From positions 1-64,000 of the forward strand of contig JAHDQM010000005.1 in the NCBI GenBank assembly GCA_018433835.1: 64,000 nt of DNA, written 5' to 3'. The notes under the pieces were generated by a model. It saw only the letters and a list, made by a program, of their open reading frames with translations, had not been told where the DNA came from and searched no databases. Below, piece by piece: positions 26,656 through 36,200 of this stretch. Source of the DNA: Methanoculleus sp. (lineage in GTDB: Archaea; Halobacteriota; Methanomicrobia; Methanomicrobiales; Methanoculleaceae). How positions within the stretch are numbered: position 1 is the first letter of the stretch; each line of letters opens with the position of its first letter. The translations under genes were made by a program, and so were the position numbers.

Positions 26656-27708
26656 ATGGTTAAGCTTGATATCACCAGGCTGCCGGGCATCGTGAAGGAA
26701 CTCGCGCCGGATATGGAGGAACTCGTCTCCCGGATATACTCCTGGTATGTCGAACCCGGGCACCTGGTCTTCCCCGACGCGATGGAAGAGTGGGTGCGGG
26801 AGAAGTACGGCGATATCGAGACGCAGCAGATCGTCAGGGTGACCAATAACCAGACAGGCGAGGGCACGCTCTTCAACTCGGTCAGGGCACGCCGTCCGGT
26901 GCTGACGCCCCGCGCCGAGGAGACACGGGACCTGCGGACGCTTGCCGGGGAGGGACCGTTCGCAAACCCCCTCGAGGAGACGCCGGCCGACACGTTCGGG
27001 AGGATCGACGGCGACTACTGGATTACGGCGAGCAACATCGCCAAGTACGATTACCTCCATGCCGTCATCATCGCGAAGAACACGGACCCCTACGTCACCG
27101 CAGAGCCGCAGATCGCCGATATGATCAGCGTGGCCATCCGCTGGTGCCAGGATGCGCACCGCAGAGACCCCCGGGCGGTCTATCCCTTCATAATCTGGAA
27201 CTTCCTCTGGCGTGCGGGGGCAAGCATCGTGCACAACCATGCCCAGGTGCTGCTCACCCACCTTCCCTATGCCGCCCAGGGACGGATTGAGAGGACCAGG
27301 GAGGAGTACCGGTGCCGTTACGGGAGCGAATACTACGACGATCTCTTTTTAGCCCATACCGTCATCGGCCTCGGGCTCGTCTACAAAAATGCCCGGGTCA
27401 TGGCGCACCTCACCCCGAGAAAAGAGCACGAAGTCGCGATTATCACGGAGTCGCCGCACGATCTCGCCCCGGCACTCGCAAAAGTGCTCGAGTGTTACCG
27501 AAACATCGGGGTGCAGAGTTATAACGCGGCGGTGTACATGCCTCAGCTCGGGGAAGAGGGTCATTACGCCGCGTGGGTGGTGGACCGGGGCGACCTCCAT
27601 TCCCGGACCTCGGATATCGGGGGAATGGAACTCTACGCAGGGACACCCGTTGTCTCATCGGACCCGTTCTGCCTGATGGAGCACCTTGCAGCCGTCATGC
27701 TGCCCTGA
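26656..27708 (+). CDS. Galactose-1-phosphate uridylyltransferase-like protein (HIT superfamily)
   Basis: From the ATG at 26656 the protein has 350 residues. The catalytic HIT-type motif is VHNHAQVLL (HxHxQ as in GalT). Further features are FIIWNFLWRAGASI before it and LTPRKEHEVAI after it. The C-terminal SYNAAVYMPQ resembles the second GalT half. The family transfers nucleotidyl groups between sugar phosphates. A TATA box at 26620-26629 argues against the upstream in-frame ATGs. A related hexose-1-phosphate adenylyltransferase is possible. Confidence 0.75.
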   Translation: MVKLDITRLPGIVKELAPDMEELVSRIYSWYVEPGHLVFPDAMEEWVREKYGDIETQQIVRVTNNQTGEGTLFNSVRARRPVLTPRAEETRDLRTLAGEGPFANPLEETPADTFGRIDGDYWITASNIAKYDYLHAVIIAKNTDPYVTAEPQIADMISVAIRWCQDAHRRDPRAVYPFIIWNFLWRAGASIVHNHAQVLLTHLPYAAQGRIERTREEYRCRYGSEYYDDLFLAHTVIGLGLVYKNARVMAHLTPRKEHEVAIITESPHDLAPALAKVLECYRNIGVQSYNAAVYMPQLGEEGHYAAWVVDRGDLHSRTSDIGGMELYAGTPVVSSDPFCLMEHLAAVMLP

Positions 27709-27716
27709 ATGGGCGG

Positions 27717-28871
27717 TCAGCAGAGGATTATGTCGTTGTTCGCGGGTTTCCGGTACACGCCTTCCATCCGCTTCGCAACGCGGCTCCACGGGAACTCCTT
27801 CTTCACTTTGTCAAGCCCCTCCCGGCCCATGGCGAACGACCTCTCGGGGGAATCCGCCACCCGGGAGAGCCCTTCGGCAATCGAGTCCGGGTGCGGCTGC
27901 ACCTTGACCCCGTCGGTCCCGTGCTCGATGTTTTCGGAGAGCCCGCCGACGTCGGAAGCGACCACGCACCGGCCAGCGCTCCACGCCTCGAGGAGCACAA
28001 GCCCGAACGGCTCGTTCCTGCTCGGGATGGCGACGATATCGCTTGCATTGAGGAGTGTGACGTAGTCCGTATCGGTCAGCCGCCCGAGGAAACGGACGGG
28101 AAGCGACCGGGCCCTGGTCTCGAGGCCCGGGCGCATCTGCCCGTCGCCGATGAAGGCGAACTGGCCGTCGGGGTGCTTCCGGAGGAGGTTGGGGGCTGCA
28201 TCCACCAGCATGTCGGGCCCTTTCTGCCATGCGAGCCGCCCGACAAAGAGTACCAGCGGGGAGTCCGGGTCAAAGCCGTAACGCCGTTTCACCGCCTCCG
28301 GATCGACGTCCGCCTGGTAGTGGGCGGGCACGATGCCGTTCGGGACGGCATCGATCTTCCAGTCCGGGATGTCGTAGAGGCTCATGGCCTCCCGCCTGAG
28401 GGTCGAGGAGACTGCTGTTATGCGTTTGGCAATCGATGCGCCGGAACGCTCGATCTTCGAGATCTCCGTAAACGGCCATCCGGTGCTGAAGGCGTTCCCG
28501 TTCCTCCCGAACTCCGTCGAATGGTAGGTGAAGATGGTCTCCCGCTCCCGGAGCCGGCGGAGCGCGTCGACCACGTGCCAGTCGTGGAAGTGCAGGAGGT
28601 CGAACGATGGTGCGTCAAACTCGTCGAAGCGGTCGAGCATTCCCCTGCTCATGTCGGAGCAGTACCGGACGATGTCCTGTCCCGTCGGCTGGCAGTAGTG
28701 ATATCGGACGTTGTTGATCTCGGCGTCTCTCCCCTCTCCCCGGGTGAAAAAGTGCACCTCATGATGCCGTGCCAGCGTCTCGGCGAGGTTTGTTGCCGCA
28801 TTTGCGAGCCCGCCGACCCGCTCCGCATACAGCGATTCCCAGCAGAAAAATGCTATCTTCAGACTTTCCAT
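27717..28871 (-). CDS. GT4-family glycosyltransferase (glycogen-synthase-like)
   Basis: The 384-residue GT-B enzyme has the acceptor-side start FFCWESLYAERVGGLA, the donor motif FVGRLAWQKGPDML and the family signature SRNEPFGLVLLEAWSAG (E-x7-E). It probably uses a nucleotide sugar to extend a polysaccharide or glycolipid. It is convergent with the GalT-like gene, 8 bp apart, which suggests related sugar-nucleotide work but not co-transcription. The ATG at 28871 has GGAG eight bases upstream; ATG 28883 is the alternative. Confidence 0.88.
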   Translation of the reverse strand: MESLKIAFFCWESLYAERVGGLANAATNLAETLARHHEVHFFTRGEGRDAEINNVRYHYCQPTGQDIVRYCSDMSRGMLDRFDEFDAPSFDLLHFHDWHVVDALRRLRERETIFTYHSTEFGRNGNAFSTGWPFTEISKIERSGASIAKRITAVSSTLRREAMSLYDIPDWKIDAVPNGIVPAHYQADVDPEAVKRRYGFDPDSPLVLFVGRLAWQKGPDMLVDAAPNLLRKHPDGQFAFIGDGQMRPGLETRARSLPVRFLGRLTDTDYVTLLNASDIVAIPSRNEPFGLVLLEAWSAGRCVVASDVGGLSENIEHGTDGVKVQPHPDSIAEGLSRVADSPERSFAMGREGLDKVKKEFPWSRVAKRMEGVYRKPANNDIILC

Positions 28872-29139
28872 AGTATTCTCCATGATACGTTGCCCGGGCT
28901 CCGCCGATTCGTGCATGAAGCCCCGTTGCAGACCCGGACGATTGAGATCGCAGTCCCTCCCGCACCGGCCGACATATGCCTCTGCAGGCGTCCCGGTTGA
29001 TAGAAGATCGGGTCAACCGGCCTGCAGCCGTCGCGCTTCATACTCCCTGAAAGATGATATACCTTTCCAGGATTCTCCACAAAATGTCTGAAATGAGGTT
29101 TTTTCCGTAATCATTCGGAGAAATGCGGCAGGCGCCCGG

Positions 29140-29634
29140 TCAGGGGGAGGAGCGCATCTCTTTGAGGCGCCGCTCAAGGCTGGTTCCGTGCGAACCCATC
29201 CAATAGAGTTTCCGGCACACGGGGCACCACGAGAACTCCTTGCCCCTGGTCGACCGCGGGGCGTAATGCGTCTCCCGGATCTCCCGTGCGGTGGCCGGCC
29301 GGAGGCGTGTGTTGCAGAGCGAACAGCGGCTCATCCGGATCTCGGGCTCAATGAGCCCGAGGTCGGCAACCTGCCGGATCTGGGCCATGATACCTTCGGA
29401 CGCGATGTAGACCGCCTGCACCCCGCCCCGCCGTGCGAGTTCACGGTCCCTGGTCAGGAGGAGCCGTTCGTCCCGGACGGCGATCTCGAGGAGGAGCGTA
29501 TCTTCCCGGGAGCTCCCCGGGGAGAGGCTGTTTGCGCTCATGGTGTCGTAGCCCATGAACCGGAGGTAGCGGGTGAGCGTCCCGAGCATCCTGTCGGTAA
29601 GGAACCTCCGGCGTTCACCCGATCTCCGAGACAT
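29140..29634 (-). CDS. Mut7-C RNase domain protein
   Basis: The 164-residue product contains the PIN-like part FLTDRMLGTLTRYLRFMGYD (in parts LTDRML, LRFMGYD), the acidic TRDRELARR, and the C-terminal zinc ribbon CSLCNTRL ... CPVCRKLYW. This arrangement is typical of Mut7-C (DUF82) proteins, predicted RNases. The start at 29634 overlaps the amrS stop by 20 nt; other in-frame starts lie further inside amrS. Confidence 0.85.
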   Translation of the reverse strand: MSRRSGERRRFLTDRMLGTLTRYLRFMGYDTMSANSLSPGSSREDTLLLEIAVRDERLLLTRDRELARRGGVQAVYIASEGIMAQIRQVADLGLIEPEIRMSRCSLCNTRLRPATAREIRETHYAPRSTRGKEFSWCPVCRKLYWMGSHGTSLERRLKEMRSSP

Positions 29635-30628
29635 ATTCGATGCGCCCGCCGCATTCCGTACAGGCATGGTCGTCAAGCCCCGTTATCCTGACCGCGTACC
29701 CCGACCGCTCGATAACGGGGCTGCCGCAAGCGGGACAGTAGGTGTTCTCGTAGCGGTGGCCTCCGACGTTGCCGAGATACGGGTAGTTGATCCCGAGTTC
29801 TTTTGCACGCTCGTAGATCTTCTCCAGGGCCCTGACCTCGGTCGGCCTCGTCTCCCGCATCTTGTAGTCGGGGTGGAACCGGGTGAAGTGCATCGGGGTG
29901 TCGGGGCCGAGGTTCTCGAGCACCCACCGTATGAGCGTCTCCATCTCTTCCAGCGAGTCGTTCTGCCCCGGGATGACCAGCGTGACCGTCTCGACGTGCA
30001 TCCCGAGTTCCTTTGCAAGCGCCGTCGCGTCGAGGACCGGCTGCAGCCGCCCCCCGCAGACCTTCCGGTAAAAGGTGTCGGAGAACGATTTGATGTCGAC
30101 GCGGAAGGCGTTGAGCATCCCCGCGATCTCGCGCAGCCCCTCTTCCGTGATGTAGCCGTTCGTGACGTAGACGGTTCCGAGACCTTTTTCGCGCGCCAGC
30201 GTCCCCATCGCAAGCGGGTACTCGTGCCAGATGGCGGGCTCGTTATACGTCCAGGCGATGCTTGCGGAACCGGACTGAATCGCTCGTTCTACGCCCTGCT
30301 CCGGGCTGATATCCCTGAACGACTCCATCTCCAGCGTCTGCTGGGAGATGTGCCAGTTCTGGCAGTGCTCGCAGTGGAAGTTGCATCCGATGGTCCCGAG
30401 CGAGTAGGAGAGCGTTCCGGGCAGGAAATGGAAGAGCGGTTTCTTTTCGATGGGATCGACCGCCTCGGCGATGACCTTGCCGAATGTGGCGGCATACAGC
30501 GTGCCGCCGCGGTTGATGCGGACGCCGCAGACTCCCTGTCTGCCCTCCCGTATGGTGCACCGGTGAGCGCAGAGCGAGCAGCGGACGGTATCGTCCTCCA
30601 TTTTCTGGTAGAGTCGCGCCTCGTGCAT
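29615..30628 (-). CDS. amrS: AmmeMemoRadiSam system radical SAM enzyme AmrS
   Basis: The 337-residue protein has an extra N-terminal cysteine set (CSLCAHRCTIREGRQGVCGVR in parts CSLCAHRC and GVCGVR), the radical SAM motif GCNFHCEHCQNW and the segments WTYNEPAIW and YVTNGYITEEGL. It also has a C-terminal zinc ribbon (CPACG ... CTECGG). AmrS belongs to a widely conserved trio with AmmeMemo-type proteins; its reaction is unknown. The other two members are not in this window. Confidence 0.9.
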   Translation of the reverse strand: MHEARLYQKMEDDTVRCSLCAHRCTIREGRQGVCGVRINRGGTLYAATFGKVIAEAVDPIEKKPLFHFLPGTLSYSLGTIGCNFHCEHCQNWHISQQTLEMESFRDISPEQGVERAIQSGSASIAWTYNEPAIWHEYPLAMGTLAREKGLGTVYVTNGYITEEGLREIAGMLNAFRVDIKSFSDTFYRKVCGGRLQPVLDATALAKELGMHVETVTLVIPGQNDSLEEMETLIRWVLENLGPDTPMHFTRFHPDYKMRETRPTEVRALEKIYERAKELGINYPYLGNVGGHRYENTYCPACGSPVIERSGYAVRITGLDDHACTECGGRIEYVSEIG

Positions 30629-30680
30629 ATGATCACCGGGTGATGGGAACCATGATATTTATCACTGTGGTGCGGGCGGG

Positions 30681-30830
30681 CTACCGCTCACTCCGCTTCT
30701 CGTCTTCTTCATCGTACTCGACGACCAGCGCTCCGCGATACCCGCAGCGCTTGCACCGGTAGACACAGCCGGTACAGCCGCCGGTAATCGCCCAGACCTC
30801 CGTGGAACCGCATACAGGGCAGTGCAGCAT
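30681..30830 (-). CDS. Small zinc-ribbon protein (49 residues)
   Basis: This short frame starts MLHCPVCGS and has a second knuckle CVYRCKRCGYRG, then an acidic tail (EYDEEDEKRSER). The CPVC...CKRC spacing of about 20 residues is a textbook zinc ribbon. An additional CTGC lies between. It is divergent from the UMP kinase gene and lies between it and amrS. Many methanogens have such tiny proteins; the role is unknown. Confidence 0.7.
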   Translation of the reverse strand: MLHCPVCGSTEVWAITGGCTGCVYRCKRCGYRGALVVEYDEEDEKRSER

Positions 30831-30877
30831 CTTCACAACAGGTATATGAGTGATATTGGGGATAATAGTAGGGTGGA

Positions 30878-31582
30878 ATGAAGAAGATCGTAATCTCCCT
30901 GGGCGGTTCGGTTCTGGTCCCTTCGCTTGAATCGAACAATATAAGCCGATATGTCTCTGTTCTGAAAAAGATTGCCGGAGAGTTTCGGATTTTCATCGTC
31001 GTCGGCGGCGGCGGGGAGGCACGCCGGTACATCCGGGTTGCTCGCGACCTCGGTGCCGGTGAGGCGGCGGCGGACGAACTCGGTATCATGGTGACACGGC
31101 TGAACGCGCGTCTGCTCATCGCCGGACTCGGGGATGCGGCCTACCCGCGCGTTGCGGAGAACTACACGGAGGCACGGGAGTTTGCAGAGACCGGAAAGAT
31201 CGTCGTCATGGGCGGCATCACCCCGGCGCAGACGACCGATGCGGTATCTGCGGTCCTTGCCGAGAGCGTCGGTGCCGACCTCCTCATCAACGCCACGTCG
31301 GTCAACGGGATCTACAGCGCCGACCCGAAGAAGGATGCCGGTGCGGTGAAGCACGAGCGCCTCACGCCGCAGGAGCTCCTCGATATCATCACCGGGAGCA
31401 GGATGAATGCGGGCGCCAACACCGTGCTCGACATTGTGGCCGGGAAGGTCATCGAACGGTCCGGCATCCCGCTTCTGGTGCTTGACGGTCGCGACCCGGA
31501 GAACCTCTACCGGGCGATCATGGAGGGGACCTACGCCGGCACCGTCGTGAGCAAAGAGTCTTCGAACCCCCTGCTGCCCTGA
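30878..31582 (+). CDS. pyrH: UMP kinase
   Basis: The 234-residue amino-acid-kinase-fold enzyme begins MKKIVISLGGSVLVP and carries VVGGGGEARRYI, MGGITPAQTTDAV, LLINATSVNGIYSADP and the C-terminal GTYAGTVV. This is the archaeal form (about 225 residues). It phosphorylates UMP to UDP. GGGTGG lies just before the ATG. Together with pyrC it is one of two pyrimidine genes here, though they are not linked. Confidence 0.95.
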   Translation: MKKIVISLGGSVLVPSLESNNISRYVSVLKKIAGEFRIFIVVGGGGEARRYIRVARDLGAGEAAADELGIMVTRLNARLLIAGLGDAAYPRVAENYTEAREFAETGKIVVMGGITPAQTTDAVSAVLAESVGADLLINATSVNGIYSADPKKDAGAVKHERLTPQELLDIITGSRMNAGANTVLDIVAGKVIERSGIPLLVLDGRDPENLYRAIMEGTYAGTVVSKESSNPLLP

Positions 31583-31637
31583 ACCTCTCCTCTATCGGCA
31601 ACTATTTTTGCCCGGCTTTCTAACGTATGGTGGTACG

Positions 31638-31712
31638 GGGGCAGTAGGGTAGCCTGGTCCATCCTAGAGCGTTTGGGACGCTTTGACGGCAGTTCGAATC
31701 TGCCCTGCCCCA
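31638..31712 (+). tRNA. tRNA-Pro (anticodon TGG)
   Basis: The 75-nt RNA folds into a cloverleaf. The acceptor is GGGGCAG/CTGCCCC with discriminator A. The anticodon stem GAGCG/CGCTT has loop TTTGGGA, giving TGG at positions 34-36. The T arm is GGCAG-TTCGAAT-CTGCC. CCA is not encoded and no intron is visible. It ends 6 nt before the nth start codon, so the two may share a transcript. Confidence 0.96.
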
Positions 31713-31718
31713 TCAGTT

Positions 31719-32375
31719 ATGAACCGCGAGGCCGCCTGCGAGGTTTACCGCCGTCTTCTTGCGCAGTATCCCGTCGTCGACGACAGGCGCCACTTTATCG
31801 ACTTCGACAACCCATATGAAGCGCTGATCCTCACCATCCTCTCCGCGCAGACGACGGACCGCGCCGTCAACGCCGTCCGCGACACCCTCTTCTCCCGCTA
31901 CCCGACGCCGGAGGCGCTCGCCCGCGCGGAGCCCGAGGAGGTGGAGCCGCTCATCAGAACCATCGGCTTTCACCACACGAAGGCCCGCTACATCGTCGAG
32001 ACGGCTAGAGTTCTCGTCTCCGACTTCGGCGGCGAGGTCCCGCGGACGATGGAGGAACTGCGGTCGTTCCCCGGGGTGGGGAGAAAGACCGCGAACATCG
32101 TCCTCTCCCACGCGTTCGACATCAACGTCGGCATCGCCGTCGACACCCATGTCCGCCGGGTCTCAGAGAGGCTGGGGTTCACCGACAGCACCAACCCCGA
32201 CATCATCGAGCGCGATCTCTTAGCCCTCTTCCCGGAGGAGGCCTGGCGGGACGTCAACTACCTCCTGATCCGCCACGGGCGCGCGATCTGCACGGCGCAG
32301 AACCCGAAGCACGAACGGTGTATCGTCGCGGACCTCTGCCGGTACTACCGGGAGCTGCAGGCCGGGGAGAAATAA
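31719..32375 (+). CDS. nth: Endonuclease III with an unusual cluster ligand
   Basis: The 218-residue DNA glycosylase/AP lyase has the helix-hairpin-helix LRSFPGVGRKTANIVL with the catalytic lysine, and the catalytic aspartate in GIAVDTHVRRVSERLG. It removes oxidised pyrimidines. The C-terminal cluster site reads C-x6-H-x2-C-x5-C (codon CAC at the second position) instead of the usual four cysteines. The ATG at 31719 follows the tRNA directly; an in-frame ATG inside the tRNA gene was rejected. Confidence 0.95.
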   Translation: MNREAACEVYRRLLAQYPVVDDRRHFIDFDNPYEALILTILSAQTTDRAVNAVRDTLFSRYPTPEALARAEPEEVEPLIRTIGFHHTKARYIVETARVLVSDFGGEVPRTMEELRSFPGVGRKTANIVLSHAFDINVGIAVDTHVRRVSERLGFTDSTNPDIIERDLLALFPEEAWRDVNYLLIRHGRAICTAQNPKHERCIVADLCRYYRELQAGEK

Positions 32376-32449
32376 TTCTGCTCATCCAGTGAGCCCGGGA
32401 GCCCGTTATCGCCTCGGATCGATGCAAGGCGGATCCCGCAGCGAATGAA

Positions 32450-32459
32450 AATCTTTATC
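32450..32459 (+). promoter_or_regulatory. TATA box of the exonuclease gene
   Basis: AATCTTTATC lies 33-42 nt before the ATG at 32492; the same AATCTTTATC motif serves the GalT-like gene at 26620. Confidence 0.5.
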
Positions 32460-32491
32460 CGCCTATCTGCAGTCCTTCCTTTGAGAGGACG

Positions 32492-33121
32492 ATGTATCGG
32501 CAAAGAAACCAGTGCAGGGCCGATGAGGCGGCGCGGCCCGATCAGGAGACGTACCTGTTCTTCGATACGGAGACCGCCGGCCTCCCCTGTTACCGGAATG
32601 CTCCGGCACACGATACGCGAGCCTGGCCGCGGTTGGTGCAGATCGCGTGGCTTCTCTGCGACAGTGGGGGGTATGTCGTCCGGCAGGCCTGTTTCATCGT
32701 CCGTCCGGAAGGGTTTACGATCCCACCGGAAGCTGTGAGAGTTCACAGTATCACCACCGAAACGGCGATCCGCACCGGTGTCTCTCTCAAGACGGCACTC
32801 GACGCGTTTGGTCAAGAGGTGGCACGGAGCGACACTGTCGTGGCACATAACGTAGCATTCGACGGTGCAGTGATCGCTGCCGAGTGCGCGAGGAGCGGGA
32901 TGGAGAACCCGCTTTCCGGCATACTTTCGATCTGCACGATGGAAGCGTCGGTCAGGGTGTGTGGGATCCGGCGTCCGGGAGGGCTGAAGTGGCCAACGTT
33001 GATGGAACTGCATCGGACGCTTTTTGGGTCGTTGTATTCCGGCGCGCACGATGCCGGGAACGACGCCGCCGCATGTGCCCGTTGTTTCTTTGAGTTAAAG
33101 CGCCTGGGTGTTGTTAGGTAG
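32492..33121 (+). CDS. DEDDh (DnaQ-like) 3'-5' exonuclease next to the CRISPR array
   Basis: The 209-residue protein has the three exonuclease motifs of the DEDDh family: YLFFDTETAGL (Exo I), VVAHNVAFDGAVI (Exo II) and SGAHDAGNDAAACA (Exo III, with the His). Relatives proofread DNA, trim RNA or trim CRISPR prespacers. The gene ends 110 bp before the oldest end of the array and runs on the opposite strand to the cas genes. A CRISPR role is possible from position, but unproven. Confidence 0.85.
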   Translation: MYRQRNQCRADEAARPDQETYLFFDTETAGLPCYRNAPAHDTRAWPRLVQIAWLLCDSGGYVVRQACFIVRPEGFTIPPEAVRVHSITTETAIRTGVSLKTALDAFGQEVARSDTVVAHNVAFDGAVIAAECARSGMENPLSGILSICTMEASVRVCGIRRPGGLKWPTLMELHRTLFGSLYSGAHDAGNDAAACARCFFELKRLGVVR

Positions 33122-33230
33122 CGTCAGTCCGGATGTGGTGTCGATGTACACGTTTACGGGATTCACCATGGTACGTCCACCTGTGCTGGAGGACGCAAGA
33201 AAATGGACGGCAGATGGAAAAAAGAGATCC

Positions 33231-36200
33231 AATTCATCTCCAAATACATGGGGGACGCCAGTGGAAACCGATCGCCTGCGACGTAGAAACTGGTTCATCC
33301 CCACGTACATGGGGAACGCGACCGCGGCCATCAGGATCCCCTCCCGGCGAACGGTTCATCCCCACGTACATGGGGAACGCACCTCGGCGACCGGGAGCGA
33401 CACCGAGAAGACCGGTTCATCCCCACGTACATGGGGAACGCGTATTTGTTGATTCCGCCATCGGCAGACGGGGCGGTTCATCCCCACGTACATGGGGAAC
33501 GCGAATAGGCACAGATGGTAGAGGAGGGAGAGATCGGTTCATCCCCACGTACATGGGGAACGCTTCGATTAGATTTCCGAAGATTTTCCGGATTTCGGTT
33601 CATCCCCACGTACATGGGGAACGCATTTACTGATGATGATATATTTTACATTCCTCCGGTTCATCCCCACGTACATGGGGAACGCGTTCCTCGATACTGG
33701 AAAAGACCGTTTTAACGCGGTTCATCCCCACGTACATGGGGAACGCAAATTCTTGCTGGATTTTGACTTTGATTTGTTCGGTTCATCCCCACGTACATGG
33801 GGAACGCCGGGCTGCCTGGCAGAACCTGGAGCGGCCGGCCGGTTCATCCCCACGTACATGGGGAACGCCTGAACCGGCTGGAGACTCAGGAACTCAACGC
33901 CGGTTCATCCCCACGTACATGGGGAACGCCCATGTTTTTCACCTCACATCTCAGTTTTTCTCGGTTCATCCCCACGTACATGGGGAACGCGGATGCTGCA
34001 GTTCATCGACCCGGCTACCGGCCGGTTCATCCCCACGTACATGGGGAACGCCTGTTCGCCAGCGACGAGGATCGGAAGGCAATCGGTTCATCCCCACGTA
34101 CATGGGGAACGCGAGGTATGCTCGATGGAGACGTTCGGTCCGATCGGTTCATCCCCACGTACATGGGGAACGCGGTGATGGCGAAAAACTCCCGATACGT
34201 CATTTCGGTTCATCCCCACGTACATGGGGAACGCGAAGTTGCCCCCGGCAATAGCCCAATTGATAACGGTTCATCCCCACGTACATGGGGAACGCCCATT
34301 ACGCGGACTCCACCGGAACCCGTTTCTCGGTTCATCCCCACGTACATGGGGAACGCCTATGTCAAACTGCACCCGCCCCATGGCCTGTCGGTTCATCCCC
34401 ACGTACATGGGGAACGCGCTTGCCCTCGACCATCTTCTGGCTGAAGGTCGGTTCATCCCCACGTACATGGGGAACGCGGCTGCTCTTTCACTGGCTCCTG
34501 GGGGGAGGCCGGTTCATCCCCACGTACATGGGGAACGCAACCCGAGCGACTCGTAGTTCCCCAAGTTGATCGGTTCATCCCCACGTACATGGGGAACGCG
34601 GATCGTCGCTCGCAAGGAGTTGACTACCGGTCGGTTCATCCCCACGTACATGGGGAACGCACCTGCCGCAAGGCCTCGTAGACGTTGTCGGCCGGTTCAT
34701 CCCCACGTACATGGGGAACGCTGCAGCAGGCGCAGGTCCCCTTCCTCCTCGACCGGTTCATCCCCACGTACATGGGGAACGCCGGAACACGCTGGGCTGC
34801 CATTCAGGCATTCGCGGTTCATCCCCACGTACATGGGGAACGCCTCGATACGCAATCGTGGAACCAGCAGATGTTCGGTTCATCCCCACGTACATGGGGA
34901 ACGCAAGGCCTGGGGATCGAGTGGCCCGACCTCGACCGGTTCATCCCCACGTACATGGGGAACGCGGGAGGACCCAGTCTCCGCCGGCATTCCGGACCGG
35001 TTCATCCCCACGTACATGGGGAACGCCTCCGGATCGTCGATCGAGTAGTTCTTGGTATCGGTTCATCCCCACGTACATGGGGAACGCGCATTTTTGGGCG
35101 TATTGCTCCCACCTGGTGGCGGTTCATCCCCACGTACATGGGGAACGCGTCTCGATCTCGTCTTCGATCGTCTCGGTCGACGGTTCATCCCCACGTACAT
35201 GGGGAACGCGCCGCAAGTTAGGCATGGATCCGCTCTTGTGACGGTTCATCCCCACGTACATGGGGAACGCTTGGTTCCGATTTTCCGGAACCAGAACTCT
35301 TTCGGTTCATCCCCACGTACATGGGGAACGCTCCACCTCATCAGCCCCGGGACCAACTAGGGCCGGTTCATCCCCACGTACATGGGGAACGCAATCTCTG
35401 CGATTGCCTTAAAAATTGGGTAAACGGTTCATCCCCACGTACATGGGGAACGCCCCCGCCGGATCGTGCTCCCACACTGGGGGCACGGTTCATCCCCACG
35501 TACATGGGGAACGCGCAGCCGCCTCCTCTGTCCTCAACTGGACATACGGTTCATCCCCACGTACATGGGGAACGCACCCCCGTGAAGAGCATCACCAAAC
35601 ACACGACCGGTTCATCCCCACGTACATGGGGAACGCGATGATGCCAGGGATCGCGAAGCAGGATGAAACGGTTCATCCCCACGTACATGGGGAACGCGTC
35701 ACAATTAACGCTATCAGGGAGGCAGTATCGGGTTCATCCCCACGTACATGGGGAACGCGCAGCCGTTAGACTCGGGAGATGTTCGGTTGCAGGTTCATCC
35801 CCACGTACATGGGGAACGCCGACCTGCCCGGCCTGTCATGTGACGGTGTACCGGTTCATCCCCACGTACATGGGGAACGCACGATCAAAGTGGTGATGTC
35901 GGCCACGTTCCCCGGTTCATCCCCACGTACATGGGGAACGCCGTTTCGGTGTCCGCGAGTCATCAGGGACTGGCGGTTCATCCCCACGTACATGGGGAAC
36001 GCTAGGTCGGAACCTCAGCACTCACGGAACTGTCCGGTTCATCCCCACGTACATGGGGAACGCCTGCGCTTCTGCGCGTTGGAGAGTTCCGGGCTCGGTT
36101 CATCCCCACGTACATGGGGAACGCTCGAGGGGGCCTCGCCTTACGTCGCCGTGGTGCGGTTCATCCCCACGTACATGGGGAACGCGCGGCGTCGCCCTGT

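Noticed and set aside
31683-31718. Upstream start for endonuclease III inside the tRNA gene
   Set aside because: It would place the first 12 codons within tRNA-Pro; the ATG at 31719 matches the family N-terminus.
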